Of a stretch of 64,000 nt of DNA, positions 1 through 13,722 are shown piece by piece. The translations under genes were made by a program, and so were the position numbers. The stretch spans positions 261,366,734-261,430,733 of the forward strand of contig OW240913.1 in NCBI GenBank assembly GCA_933207985.1, read 5' to 3'. Each line of letters begins with the position of its first letter. Position 1 is the first letter of the stretch. The notes beneath the pieces were generated by a model, which did no database searches, was not told the DNA's origin, and worked only from the letters and a program-made list of their open reading frames with translations. Source of the stretch: Pelobates cultripes (Eukaryota > Chordata > Amphibia > Anura > Pelobatidae).

Positions 1-1935
1 TTCATGATGAATTTATGGCCGATTCAGATAAGGAATCAGATTATTTGGTCAGCCCCACAGATGATATGAGTATCCAAATTTGTAGGAAACCATTGGATAA
101 AACAACACACAATAAACTGCAAGCAAGATGTAGAAAGGACTACTATCCCCAGTAATGGACAAAGAAATTAAAAATTTCAAGAAAGCTGTTCGACAGGTTC
201 CAATGCATGTGCCAGGATTTGTGAGCAATATATTCATGGTTTGTAATAAAGAAGAACTTTGTCCAGTAATCTATTTAAAATTACTAAATCAATGGATTTG
301 TTACAATCATTTCTAAATGCAGGGAATCCATTGTCTATGAGACATTTTGAAACAGAATGATTGGATGGTCAAGATAGATTTAAAAGATACTCAACAATTT
401 CTTCAATTTCTTTGGAGAGACAAAAAAATGGCAGTTTACAAGTTACTCCTTTGGCCTATCATCAGTTACGTGGTGCTTCATCAAGTTGGTGAAACCAGTA
501 GTGGTGAATCTACACAGTATGGGAGTATATCTTATTATCTGCTTAAACCATATTTTAGTCATGTCTTGAAGTTTTTATCTTAATATATCATGGGCTTTAC
601 AGCTTCTTAAAAAATTAGGTATTTGTATAGATTGGAAAAAAAATCAAGTCTCCAACCACTCAGCACATGAATGACATGGTCTCTTCATCAATTTGGTACT
701 CCAGACTCTGTTTGCCATACAGGAAACTGAAATTGACTAGGAAAGAAATCAGAACAGTTCTTTGAAAAAATCTTTTGTCTCTTCGGTTGTTAGCAAGAAT
801 AGCCAGATTTCTATCCTGTTCTATCCTCTTCAATTTAAGCTATATTTCCGGCTTCACCTCATTATCATGCTCTTCAGAGACAGAAGGTGAAACATCTGCA
901 TCAGGGTCTTTCAGACTGACAAAATTCCACTGTCTATTAAAGCCAAAGAGGAACTTCTTTAATGGCCAAAACATATTGACGCATATAATGGCAAAGCTAT
1001 ATCCATAAAAAATCCGGATTGCATTACAGTCAGATGCAAGTCTGGTAGGATGGGGAGCTTGTGCAGATCAGGTCAACATGGGCAGCAAATGGTCTGAATG
1101 CCACACCAATTGTTTTGAGCTATTAGCAGGATCCTTTGCTCTGAAAAGTTTTCAAAATACAAGTACAATTGTTGCATACTTCTCTGTATGGACAGTGTTT
1201 TGACTGTTCAATACATAAATCGTTTGGGTGGAATAAAGTCAAAAGATCTAGCGGAGTTATCAAAGGAATTTGGAATTTTTAAAGGTATAATTCCTACCGG
1301 GTCTGTCCAATGTTGTAGTGGATTTAAATTCCAGATATCTAATGCACAAGAGTGATTTGAAACAAACAATTATTCCAGATAATCTCTCACATCTTGGGTT
1401 TACTTGAAATAGACCTTTTCACATCACATTTAAATCTCCAGAAAGCGTCAAGACCAGGAATTAGATGCTTTCTTTCAAGATTTGTTTACAGGAAGTATAT
1501 TGCCTTAATGGAACAATGTTTTAAGGAACCCAAAAGGAGAGATTCACTTGTTAACCGGAATCTCACAAAATATTAATTGTCTACTCAAGAGTAATTATCA
1601 TAATTCTGGGCTCCTGGTACCAAGAGCACTCATAGAACAGCTTGGAAGATTTGGCCTAGCTGGTGCATGGAAAAGGATATGGATCCTTTATATACCTCTA
1701 TTCCAAGAATTAAACATTTTCTATCTGATTCTTATTAACAAGTGAAAGCATACAGAACTATTAATGTATATAGTTCAGCAAACTCAGCACAACACTATTT
1801 TGTGGATCAAGTCCTTATCCTCTTGTTTATAAACTTATGACAAATAATAACAAAGCATTTAATCAGGAAGGTAAATTGAAATTACTCTGGTTTCCAAGTA
1901 CGTCCTGGGGATGTTACTTTTGCCAACAATAACTC
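1..1935 (+). mobile_element. DIRS-like tyrosine-recombinase retrotransposon, degenerate internal part
   Basis: Conceptual translation in shifting + frames gives a DIRS1-type order. An RT N-terminal stretch lies at about 150-330 (KNFKKAV, GFVSNIF, PVIYLKLLNQ). RT follows at about 347-640 with WMVKIDLKD and LQLLKKLGICIDWKK. An RNase H-like region is at about 1020-1290 (VGWGACADQ, CFELLAGSFALKSFQ). A connecting part is at about 1390-1500 (GLLEIDLFTSHLNLQ). The start of the recombinase region is at about 1740-1910 (VKAYRTINVYSS, PLVYKLM). Many stops and frameshifts are present, and the YxDD catalytic box between about 480 and 600 is missing. The left end is cut by the window. The right limit is approximate: a MITE terminus begins at 2010. 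Confidence 0.75.
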
Positions 1936-2009
1936 TTTATAATTTAAATTTTTGTCTCTAAAATTATCCATGTCATTGTGTTTAATTTATTTTAACAGAG
2001 TTTTTGATG

Positions 2010-2050
2010 TTAAAGGAATACTATAGGATCGAGAATATAAACATTTATTC
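2010..2050. mobile_element. T2/Kolobok-type MITE terminus, truncated
   Basis: TTAAAGGAATACTATAGGAT at 2010 matches the termini of the complete MITEs elsewhere in the window. The body is replaced after about 40 bp by an L1 fragment. Confidence 0.55.
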
Positions 2051-2054
2051 CATG

Positions 2055-2690
2055 TTTTTTGGAACCCCCATATCTGTGTTTGTGGTTCTTCTGTGAGCGA
2101 ACGAGAGGGTTTTTCTCTGCTGGTGCATTTTTATACATTTACTTTCGAAATTGTGTCATCTGTGTTATCTCGTTCTCCCCCCTGTTCTGTCATTTCTCCA
2201 TACTCAGTGTGTGGTGCATTTGTAGATACAAGAAGTGGGCCATGTGTGGGATATGGAATTGTGTCTTCAAATCCGAGAAATTCTTGAGGGCACCCTGATG
2301 GGTTACATGGTACATGTGGGTTACATTGTGTGATACCCATTTCTTAAAATTGAATGAGGGGTTCAATATGTGTAGGGTTCTCAGTGGGGTCGCAGGGGAC
2401 CACTTGGCTGCCGAGCATACCCTGTGTCTGTTCCTGTCCCATATGGAGAGCATTAGTCTAGTGGTTGGTAGCATCTTGGGGGTGCGGGGTCGTAGCTCTT
2501 TGGGTGCCCACAGAAAGTGTGTCAGGTGTTTCCCTTCTAGTCTGTTGGACTCCAAAGACACCCACTGAGGGGTTTGAGATTGGGAGTGGCACCCAATTAT
2601 GTTGGCTAACTGCGCGGCTCTGTGGTATTCTCTCAAGTTTGGGAATTTGGGACATTTTTGAAGCCGGCCAATGTAATTTACCCCCATCTA
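2055..2690 (-). mobile_element. L1-type LINE fragment, C-terminal part of ORF2
   Basis: A - strand frame of about 165 codons (2687 to 2190) reads like the extreme C-terminal part of frog L1 ORF2. It has FPNLREYHRAAQLANIIG, then QWVSLES, LTHFLW, LMLSIWDR, LRTLHILNPSF, VTHMYHVTHQG and FLYLQMHHT. The frame is open but is only a 5'- and 3'-truncated piece, with no endonuclease or RT core, so it is not a gene. It interrupts the MITE terminus at 2010. The overlapping open frames on the + strand are shadows. Confidence 0.7.
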
Positions 2691-2729
2691 ACCACATATT
2701 TTTGAAATGTAGACAACCCATTCAATATG

Positions 2730-2892
2730 GGGTATGTCCAGTCTTTTTTAGTAGCCACTTAGTAACAAACACTGTTCAAAGTTAGCATTTACATTTGTTT
2801 GTGCGTTAAAAATGCAAAAAAAACATTATGAACGCTAACATTGGCCAGTGTTTGTGGCTAAATGGCTACTAAAAAAGACTTAACATACCCGA
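2730..2892. repeat. Inverted repeat (stem arms about 60 bp)
   Basis: The segment at about 2730-2795 (GGTATGTCCAGTCTTTTTTA onward) recurs inverted at about 2830-2892 (ends AAAAAAGACTTAACATACC) with mismatches. The loop of about 35 bp is A-rich. This is probably the end of a foldback DNA transposon. Confidence 0.65.
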
Positions 2893-3380
2893 TTTGCAAT
2901 ACCTTGGGCTGCCTTCTTTTGCAAATGGTATGCCATCATGGGGGTTATTCTCATTCCTGGGCTACCATACGCTCTTAAAGGCAACATAACCAATCTGGCA
3001 AATTTCAATGTGGAAAAAACGGCCTTATATTTGACCCTGTAACTTTCAAAAACACTATGAAACCTGTATATGGGGGTACTGTTATATTCAGGAGATTTCG
3101 CTGAACACAAATATTAGTGTTTCAAAAGAGTTAAACGTATTACAACAATGATATCATCAGTGAAAGTGACGTTTGTGTATGAAAAATGAAAAAAAAAATC
3201 AGTTTCACTGACAATATCATCGCTTTGATATGTTTTACTGTTTTGAAACACTTATATTTCTAGTCTATCAAGCAAAACAGTACCACTCATGTACAGGTTT
3301 TAGGGTGTCTTGGAAAGTTACAGGGTTAAATATAGTGCTAGCATATTAAATTCTCTGGACATTCGGCCTGGGTTGTCAGG
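2893..3380. repeat. Frog-type DNA-transposon-like repeat with internal foldback
   Basis: An inverted pair lies at about 3117-3180 (TAGTGTTTCAAAAGAGTTAA...) and 3200-3260 (...TACTGTTTTGAAACACTTA), so about 140 bp can fold into one imperfect hairpin. Flanking text (GGGTTATTCTCATTCCTGGG; ACCTGTATATGGGGGTACTG) resembles repeats common in frog genomes. The family was not identified and no coding potential was seen. Confidence 0.45.
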
Positions 3381-3439
3381 CAGGTCCCCCAAATTGCAAT
3401 CAATAAATTTACTTAATTACATAAATATGCCCGTAGAAT

Positions 3440-3445
3440 TTAAAT

Positions 3446-3481
<36 letters not shown>

Positions 3482-3578
3482 TTATATATTTGAAGTCTAC
3501 GTGTATATTTCTGAAATTATTTATGAAATTATATATATATGGACATATGTATATTTTGTATTTTTATTTATTTATATT

Positions 3579-3624
<46 letters not shown>

Positions 3625-3962
3625 AAAAATGATTCTTGGCATTCACCCTTTCGTGTAAATAATCCAATTTAGCCTAGGTGCAATCCAGCCTTGAACATAT
3701 ATAAACAAAAGTAAAGAGATGCACTCCAAGGACTTAATAAGTGAAAAAAGGGTAATTTATTCCAATAGGTATTACATAGAAAATTAGCTGACGTTTCGAC
3801 CCATTCGGGTCTTTCTCAAGGTCATTGAGAAAGACCCGAATGGGTCGGAACGTCGGCTAATTTTTTATGTAATACTTATTGGAATAAATTGATGTAATAC
3901 CTATTGGAATAAATTACCATTTTTTCACTTATTAAGTCATTGGAGTGCATCTCTTTACTTTT

Positions 3963-4002
<40 letters not shown>

Positions 4003-4295
4003 TCATTCTAAGTGTATTTTGATATAAATATATATATATATATATATATAATTTCATTCGAAGTGTATTTTGATATAAATATATATATAATATCAAAATA
4101 TAGTTAGAAAAAATTACATATATATATATATTTAAACTTTTAAAATTATTTTTAAATTTTTTATTTATTTTTAATTAATTATTATTTATTTTTTATAATA
4201 TATATATACAATATATATAGTGTGTAATTTTACTCTAAGTGTATTTTTAGATGAATATATGTATATATTAATAAAAAATACACTTAGTATGACGT

Positions 4296-4328
<33 letters not shown>

Positions 4329-4335
4329 TATATAA
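3440..4335. repeat. AT-rich region with many (TA)n microsatellites
   Basis: (TA)n runs occur at about 3448-3480, 3582-3625, 3968-4000, 4028-4052 and 4300-4330. Between them are several related copies of an ATTTCATTCTAAGTGTATTT motif in both orientations (about 4000, 4050, 4225, 4275). No gene was seen. Confidence 0.8.
3701..3968. mobile_element. Foldback (palindromic) element, about 268 bp
   Basis: The ends are ATAAACAAAAGTAAAGAGAT at 3701 and its complement finishing at 3968. The arms continue to a centre near 3824 with only scattered mismatches. The right arm carries an extra tandem copy of about 30 bp (AATACCTATTGGAATAAATT type). The centre holds CGACCCATTCGGGTCTTTCT and its inverted copy. 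It lies inside (TA)n sequence, which suggests TA-targeted insertion. Confidence 0.8.
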
Positions 4336-4915
4336 AGATATACTACATGTATATATATAAAATTTTTATTTTTAAATTTATTAACTTTATTTATTTTCTT
4401 TTTCTACTTTTCTTTTTACTTTTTTCACCAGCAGGGGGACTGCCTCTCAGTTCAGGCAGTCCCCCTGCTGGCAGCACTGTGGACACCTATTGCGGCCATG
4501 TGACTGCTCTTTTAGAGCGGTCAGACAGTTACCCCAGTAGAGCAGAAGACCGATTGCCGGCAGGATACATGGAAGAGGCAGGGAAGGGGTTTATTTTTAA
4601 AAAAAATTATTTTTTCACTGTGTGCCTCGACCTCTCAAAGCACTCAGCACAGGCAGAGCATCGGAAGCCTGCCTGATGGCTTCCGATGCTCTGCACTATA
4701 CTGCCAGGCACCACATTGAGCAACCCGGATGTGATCGCTCCGAGGGAGCAATCACGCTGTGTTCTCCGGCGGCCCTGCTGTGAGAGGGGGTATTGCATGA
4801 CACCTCGACATCAAGGCATCGCTGCAATACTGTTAAAGTGGCTGGAAGCGATCATGATCGCTTCCATAAGGACTATTTTATGTCGGACGTACCTGATACA
4901 TCCGAGGTCGGGAAG
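4336..4915. repeat. GC-richer repeat with three perfect or near-perfect hairpins
   Basis: Hairpins lie at about 4428-4472 (CCAGCAGGGGGACTGCCT and complement), 4655-4696 (GCAGAGCATCGGAAGC and complement, 10-nt loop) and 4846-4866 (GGAAGCGATC palindrome). The block is sharply GC-richer than the AT-rich DNA on its left. It is probably an inserted non-autonomous element. The open frames across it are short and unrecognised. Confidence 0.5.
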
Positions 4916-5315
4916 GGTTTAAACTAGCCTAATGTGAACCTCCTGTCCTTAATACATTTCCAGATTTTACTAGCTTTAGTGATGTTAAATCACATTTTAA
5001 GACAATAGATGAGTGTTATCCCTCCACTTTATGTTTAACTTACCCATGGCATGCTTATAATATATTTATTTTGTTTTCTATTGTGTACATTGATTTTTCT
5101 TTTTTCTTTCAGCATAATTGGAAAATTCTTCAGAAGTACGAGAATCTTTGTTTCAAATTGTTCATCATTATTCTTTTGATTAGGTTTTTTTCTTCAACAT
5201 GTTTTCTTATATTTTTTAATTTTTTTATTATATGTGGAAGTATTGTACTGTTGCAGACCCGAAAGAGGAGGAACACTCTATGCAATAATCTTTTATAGAA
5301 TTGGCTTGACTATGA
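4916..5315. other. No gene recognised
   Basis: AT-rich non-coding sequence. Only short chance frames were seen. Confidence 0.6.
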
Positions 5316-5319
5316 TTGG

Positions 5320-5629
5320 TGGATATGTAACCTGCAGTTACATAACCTTAGCCGGCGGGGGAGACCTAATGCGCATGTGCTGCAATGGGCGCACACGCTC
5401 ATTAAACCTCCCCATAGGAAAGCATTATTCAATGTAGACAACCCATTATTCAATGCTTTCCTATGGAGATTCCGGCGACGTTGGTGGTCCTCATGCTTGG
5501 TATGAGGACGTCCAGCGTCATTTAAAACACTTTTCGTGTTCTAGGAACTTTATAAAACTGCAATAATTACCTTGCAGGGTTAAGGGTGTTGGGAGTTGGC
5601 ACCCAGAGTTGCCTGGAGTGTCCCTTTAA
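5320..5629. mobile_element. T2/Kolobok-type MITE fragment
   Basis: It ends TGGAGTGTCCCTTTAA at 5629. It contains the CATAGGAAAGCATT / AATGCTTTCCTATGG internal inverted motif seen in the complete MITEs at 7460, 13208 and 56107. The left terminus was not found. Confidence 0.55.
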
Positions 5630-5639
5630 TGTCACTAAA

Positions 5640-6050
5640 GCTAGTAAAAGTTGGAATTATATAGATGCATATGTATATAAGTTTTGTAAATACACTCTTT
5701 CACATTACATAATAAACAATCACTATTATTAGGGCCTCCCCCCCACATGTCCACCCAATGGCATGCAATCATGCCCTCCACCCCAAAACAGTGGCAGAAC
5801 TAATGTAGAGAGGGCCCTAATGCAAGACATTTTTTTGGGCCTCCCCTCTTGCGCAGGAGTGGAAAAAAGATAGATCCTCATCTTTTGTACAACTCCCACG
5901 TTGCTATGCCAGCTGGGGATCTACCATTTAACCATTCTTGCAGGGCTGTATTTGTGAGCAGTGTTTGTTAATTTGAATGTGAGCGTGTTGTTGTATAGAG
6001 TATGTGTGTGCATGTAGGGTGTAGTATTGGTGTTTAAGTGAAGGGGTGTG
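5640..6050. other. Unassigned repeat-like sequence
   Basis: It includes GGGCCTCCCC/GGGCCC-type segments (about 5730 and 5810-5850) that resemble text at 7960-8080 and 20850-20890. It may flank the same kind of CA-array-bearing repeat. No gene was seen. Confidence 0.35.
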
Positions 6051-6059
6051 TTTCTACAT

Positions 6060-7210
6060 ACTTTTTGAGTTTAAATTCAGGTTTGTGTTTGTAAGTAATG
6101 TTTGTGTTTGCAGGTGTGTGTTTGCATGTTGTGTTTGATTGCTGGGATTTATGCACAGGCATTCACAGATATACAAACACATTAGCACGCGATATACACA
6201 AATACACTGATACATGCACACATCTGGACAAATGCACACACTGACACAAACAGACTGGTGTATACACACAGAGACACCTACATACACACACACAGACACT
6301 TTGATATACGCACTGATGCACACACACAGAGATAAAAACACTGGCACATCCACTGACATAGATACACACGTACCCACACTGACACAGATATGTACACACA
6401 TTAAGATACACACCAACACACAGGTACACGTACACAGAGGTACACATGCAGGGGTGTATTTGTGTGCACTATTGATGTAGGAATGTTAGGATGTATGCAT
6501 TGCCACACACACAGATGCACACTTACACAAACACTGAGGTAGAAACAAGAACACAGATACACATGCATTGGTATATTTGTGTGCAGTGTTAGTGTTGTAA
6601 TGCAGGCATATATTTGTGTGCAATGTTAGCGCTGGAATGTAGTAGTTTATTTGTGTGCAGTGATGGTACTGGAATGATGGGATGTATGCATTGCCACATG
6701 CATGGATACACATTTACACATATACACACACAGGTACACATACAAATTGAAACACAAGTATATACACACAGGTATACATACACACATATACACATACACA
6801 CTGACACACAGGTACACATAAAATGGACACAAAGGTACACATACACTGACACAAACACAGCCAGATACACAGACACAGTCAGATACACACACTGACACAA
6901 ATACAGCCAGATACACACACAGTCAGTTACACACACTGTCACAAACACAGCCAGATAAACACAGGCACACAAATTACAGCCAGATACTCACATTCAGTCA
7001 GAAACACGCACAGACACAAACAGCAACATACACACATCAACACAAACAGCCAGATACACACACACACACAGCAAGATACACACACACAGTCAGATACACA
7101 CACAGCCAGATACACACATACAGTCAGATACAAACACTGACACACACACACAGCCAGATACATGCATATAGTCAGATACACACACAGCCAGGTACAAACA
7201 CATATAAACA
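6060..7210. repeat. CA-rich complex microsatellite/minisatellite
   Basis: Long stretches of CACA, GATACACACA and CAGCCAGATACACACACAGT variants on the + strand are interrupted by short TG-rich pieces (about 6450-6480, 6560-6680). Apparent proteins rich in Cys/Val (- strand) or His/Thr (+ strand) are artefacts of the repeat. Confidence 0.9.
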
Positions 7211-7459
7211 TCAATTGACACATTTTAGCTACCCTCATGTCTCTTTACCTTTAAAGAATGGTGGCTTCCCTGGGGTCAAGTGGGAGCTGGATTGACGATG
7301 TTGATGGGAATCTGAAGAACTTGGCTAACTCAGTCCCTCTCCTCCTCCATGTGTGCCTCCTCCTCCCCAGCGGCACTTAGTTACTGTTACGTGGGAGGAA
7401 GTGATCTCACCTTACTTACTCCCAGCAGGCACGAAGACAGGGGCTGGTCCACAGCACTC

Positions 7460-7924
7460 TTAAAGGAACACTATAGTGCCAGGAAAACATACTCGTTTTC
7501 CTGGCACTATAGTGCCCTGAGGGTGCCCCCACCCTCTGTAAAGGGGAAAAGGGGTAAAACGTACCTTTTTCCAGCGCTGGGAGGGAAGCTCTCTGCCTCC
7601 GATCCTCCCCGTCGGCTGAATGCGCACGCGCAGCAAGAGCTGCGCGCGCATTCAGCCGGTCGCATAGGAAAGCATTATCAATTATCAATGTTTTCCTATG
7701 GACGCTTGCGTGCTCTCACTGTGATTTTCACAGTGAGAAGCATGCAAGCGCCTCTAGCGGCTGTCAATGAGACAGCCGCTAGAGGCTTTGGGGGAAGGCT
7801 TAACCCATTCATAAACATAGCAGTTTCTCTGAAACTGCTATGTTTATAAAAAAAATGGGTTAACCTGGCACCCAGACCACTTCATTAAGCTGAAGTGGTC
7901 TGGGTGACTAGAGTGGTCCTTTAA
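7460..7924. mobile_element. T2/Kolobok-type MITE, complete (subfamily A)
   Basis: Bounded by TTAA: starts TTAAAGGAACACTATAGTGC at 7460 and ends GAGTGGTCCTTTAA at 7924. It has subterminal palindromes (CTCTAGCGGCTGTC...GACAGCCGCTAGAG near 7751-7785; GCAGTTTCTCTGAAACTGC near 7820). TTAAAGG-type inverted termini with TTAA target sites are the published hallmark of Xenopus T2 MITEs. It carries no transposase. Confidence 0.8.
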
Positions 7925-9860
<1,936 letters not shown>

Positions 9861-9980
9861 ACTAAACCATTCAATAACAAAACGTTATTTTAGCAGCTGC
9901 CTGTATGAGTCTGTGCGTACAGCAACTGAAAATATATTTTAGGGTATATAGAAAGAAAAATAAATAGCTGAGTTTGGACA
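9861..9980 (+). terminator. FAM162B 3' UTR with poly(A) signal
   Basis: AATAAA occurs at 9959-9964, about 100 bp after the stop codon. This is a reasonable end for the transcript. A longer 3' UTR cannot be excluded. Confidence 0.55.
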
Positions 9981-10525
9981 TGTTTATTCACCATACACTG
10001 ATTCTGTCCTGCAGATGTCACTTTCTGACAGTAGGTGTGAGAAGTCTACATACTTATAAAGAACATTTACAAGAGGAATCATAGGGGTTGCAGTCCCACA
10101 ACAGCTAAAGACTTACCTCTTGAACAAAATTGCTTAATATCCTCCATTCCATTCCCCATCAAATGATAAAAAATACAGCTATTGGCTTCCCAATGCCTTG
10201 CAAAAGCACTTCAATTTTCAATTAGTGTTCTCAAAACCCCACCGTACGCTCTAACCCAAAACTTGCTTTGCAATCTAAAAGTATATAAATGCCAGGCCCT
10301 AATGGCAAACTTACAAACCCAGACACATTAAGGTAATGCAAAACATCATTTTTTGGAAACTATATTATAGCAAACATGAATATAAAATGATTGAAGAAAA
10401 GAACCACAGTGTAGGAATGTTTTAATAATAATTAAGTAATAATTATACCTTGTAAAGATATAACAACAACTATGTAAATGCAGAATGAATATGTTGTTAC
10501 ATTCAAAAACAGTACCCATATGTAG

Positions 10526-10570
<45 letters not shown>

Positions 10571-11826
10571 CTGCTTCTGGGTTAAAATGAAATGACATAC
10601 TGTTGAAATCAGACCTTAGAGCCCATGACCCCTCCTGAAGAATAGTTAGGTTAATAATTAAATTGCCAGAGGTACATGAGTAATCCCCTGGATTTATCAG
10701 GGGGAATTAAATAAACACTATAGAGTTAGGAATACAAACCTGTGTTCTGAACGCTATAGCACTAACTTAACAGGTCACCCAACCTCTGATCATGAAAAGG
10801 TTAAAACCTTTTTTTTCCACTTACATCTTTCTCACTCAGACCTAACTCGGATTCCTTGGTGCTGGTTAGGGCTTCTCCCACAATATTACGGAAGGGGTGG
10901 AACTTAATGTGCATGTGTTGTAAGCGCTACGTGTGCATTAAAGCGTCCCCATAGTACATTTTTGTCTATAGTTAGAGTGCAGGTTTACATTTTTAGATAA
11001 TCAAATCTGGTGCAGAGCCTTCCAGCAGATCAGCAGGGATATGATTTTATATTGGAGAGGTCCCACATGTGAGAAGTCCCACATAGCATTCCATGTGATC
11101 TCTGTAAAGGGTCCCTGATACCCATGTTGAACACTTTTTTCCATTCTGTGTTTTTGCCTTTTTGCTACATAATGCAGCTAAACACTCTAATAGATAAATT
11201 TTGTAATAGGAAACAAAATCTTGTTAAAATGGAGAAATTGCTCAATCTGGCCAGGAGCAATTGCACTATGCATCCAGCAATGATGATTGATGGCTCTGTT
11301 TGTTTTATTTAGAAAAAAGAATTCTCAGTTGAGACCTGATAGCATTATATAATTATACACTGCACTATTACTAACAACTATCTCGTAACCTGCACAGTAA
11401 GCACTTTGTGCTTTGTGGGCAGGGGCAGTCACAAAAACTTTCCATAGAGTATGAGTGACTGTCCCAGCACGTCAACTGTTTTTAAGAATACATGGTAAAC
11501 ACTGGTATTGATACAGTGATCATAAGTGATATAGAGGATTAGACTTAAGTGCAAAAAAATAACAAATACACTCTTCATCTATGTATTATTAAGAAATGAA
11601 GGGGACACAGGTCTTTTAGTAATTGTGAGTGACAAAGAGGCGTGGGGGTATATACTGTCTACTCTTTCAGCACTCAAAATACTCCTACCATCTTGAGTCT
11701 TACAAAAAACAAAAAAAACATTTTGATTAAAACTTCCATATTCCAAATTGCAAAACTGTTGTGTTTTAGGGGTAAGTTTTGAATATGCCCCTAATTCTTC
11801 CACTTTATTTACAAGAAAACAAAAAC
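9981..11826. other. Intergenic, no gene recognised
   Basis: AT-rich DNA with a (TA)n run at 10531-10567. A degraded T2-like piece lies at about 10705-10960 (CACTATAGAGTTAGGAATAC; GTCCCCATAG). Short open frames have no family features. Confidence 0.55.
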
Positions 11827-12033
11827 TTAAAGGAGCACTTAACAATACCAATTTTACCAAAGCACAAACAATACCAAACTTATTTTGGAAGGAAGTTATG
11901 AAGCTAGGAGGCAGTGCTGGGTGCAAGAGCCCCCAAACAGTTTAACAACTAAAGGTAAAAAAGCATCTGGACATGACTGCCCCATAACAGCTTAAATTAA
12001 TTTAAGTTGTTATGGAGTTTGAGTGTCGCTTTA
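11827..12033. mobile_element. Short T2-like MITE
   Basis: TTAAAGGAGCACTTAACAAT at 11827 and GAGTGTCGCTTTAA ending at about 12033 form inverted TTAA-bounded termini around about 200 bp. Confidence 0.5.
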
Positions 12034-12119
12034 ATTCTTCCATAGTATAGCAATTTTAAAAAATAAGTCATGTAGTATAACCACTACAGATAGAAGAGGC
12101 ACAATCCTGCTGGGAATGT

Positions 12120-12300
12120 AAAGTTAGGGTTAAAGTCAGGGTGTATGATTAGGATGTGTTGTATAGTTTTAGAACATTTAGGGTAGTGATGAGGGTGAAT
12201 ATTAGGGCTAGGGATTAATTTAGCCTAACCCCAAATCGTATTCTTACCCTAACCCTAAGTAACCTCAACTAACCTTAACCATAAACCTTATTGTAATCTA
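12120..12300. repeat. Degenerate telomere-like motifs in inverted arrangement
   Basis: Scattered TTAGGG-like words on the + strand (GTTAGGGTTA near 12125; AGGGCTAGGG near 12205) face CCCTAACCCTAA words (about 12248-12260). This is too degenerate and short to be a functional telomere. It may be a foldback element that happens to use this motif. Confidence 0.4.
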
Positions 12301-12309
12301 ATTGTAACC

Positions 12310-13207
12310 TCATGTAATAAATATTCAAGTTTAAAATCTGTCCCCAATAGCCCTACTTGTGGACGTTTGCAAACACGTTTTCTTGCCGTGTTCTCATCTC
12401 CCTGTTTTTTGAAGGATGTCCAATCTCTAGTGGAATCCACAACTGGATTAGTTTTACAGTCAGAAAAAAAACTATTTTTCTGTTGAATATGTTTCCTGCA
12501 CGTGTGAAGGGTGGTCAGCTAACATCTATTAATGAATATGTTTCCATAACTTCAATGTAGAAATCCACACGTTTTTATTCTGCAACTTAAGCTTGGAAAT
12601 TATCTCAACCTCTGCTACTGAAGTTTGTAAAACATTGCCTCAACATCACTAAACAATATCAAGAAATATAATATAGACACAATGGGCAACTCAAACTATT
12701 TCACACTGTATTGGCTGGTTAGCCCCCTAACTCTCATGCCTCTCTGGGATTTTCTCCTTGACTACCAGATATTCCCCACTTCTACCTCCTTCTCTCCTCT
12801 CTTTAATCTGTTGTTCCTCTTCCCCTCTTTTCTTTCTCTTCTTTAATTTAAAAAAAAAAATTCTTAGTACTTTTCTAAAAATGTTCACATGGATGTACAT
12901 TGTATATGTCAATCTGACTATGTTACTGGTTTAAAGTTGTTTTATATCCAGGGTCTGACTTTTTTGTGTGTTAATCATATGGCTTATTGCCTTTACTTGG
13001 CGTACACCATGTGAACTCAATAAAAATGATACATGGCAAAAAAATAATAATCTCTCAGTCTAACTCTTAGTTTTACCATTACAATTGCCCTAATGTTCTA
13101 TCTCTTGTTGCTCTAGCACATCTTAGCCTTAAATATCACTGTAACCAAAACTTTACTTATCTTAAAACCTCGCCAGGCAGTGTATGAAGATTCTTTCAAA
13201 ATTGTAC
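12310..13207. other. Intergenic, no gene recognised
   Basis: AT-rich sequence. Open frames near 12357-12912 are short and low-complexity. Confidence 0.6.
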
Positions 13208-13722
13208 TTAAAGGGACACTATAGTCACCCAGACCACTTCAGCGCAATGAAGTGGTCTCGGTGCCAGGCCCCTCAGGTTTTAACCCTTCACATGTAAACA
13301 TAACATTTTCAGCGAAACTACTATGTTTACATTTGGGGTTAATCCAGCCTCTAGTGGCTGTCTTCCGGACATGCCACTAGAGGCGCAGCTGTGACGCTGG
13401 AGGCGAATTACACCTCCATGGCGCAGAGCGTCCATAGGAAAGCATTGAGAAATGCTTTCCTATGGACACTTTGAATGCGCGCGCGGCACTTGCCTCACAT
13501 GCGCATTCGGCTCCAGTGATGTTGGATGGGGGAGCTGACGTCGGACGAGGAGGAGAGGTCACCAGCACCGAGGGAGCCCGGCACTGGATTAAGGTAAGTA
13601 ACTGAAGGGGTTTTAACCCCTTCAGCGCCACGGGAGGGGGACCCTGTGGGTGGGTGCACCCTCAGGGCGCTATAGTGTCATGAAAACCGCTTTGTTTTCC
13701 TGACACTATAGTGATCCTTTAA
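13208..13722. mobile_element. T2/Kolobok-type MITE, complete (subfamily A)
   Basis: Starts TTAAAGGGACACTATAGTCA at 13208 and ends CACTATAGTGATCCTTTAA at 13722. The body shares with the 7460 and 56107 copies the AACATAACATTTTCAGCGAAAC-type motif, the CCTCTAGTGGCTGTC block and the CATAGGAAAGCATTGAGAAA / TTTCCTATGG inverted pair. Confidence 0.8.

Noticed and set aside
2190..2687. 165-codon frame as a possible host gene
   Set aside because: It matches the C-terminal part of frog L1 ORF2 in motif order and is truncated on both sides.
6054..7238. Cys/Val-rich (- strand) and His/Thr-rich (+ strand) frames
   Set aside because: Microsatellite artefacts.
7349..7849. 166-codon frame on the + strand
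   Set aside because: It crosses the boundary of a T2 MITE and contains its palindromes; chance frame.
12120..12300. True interstitial telomere
   Set aside because: The motifs are too few and too degenerate; reported only as telomere-like.
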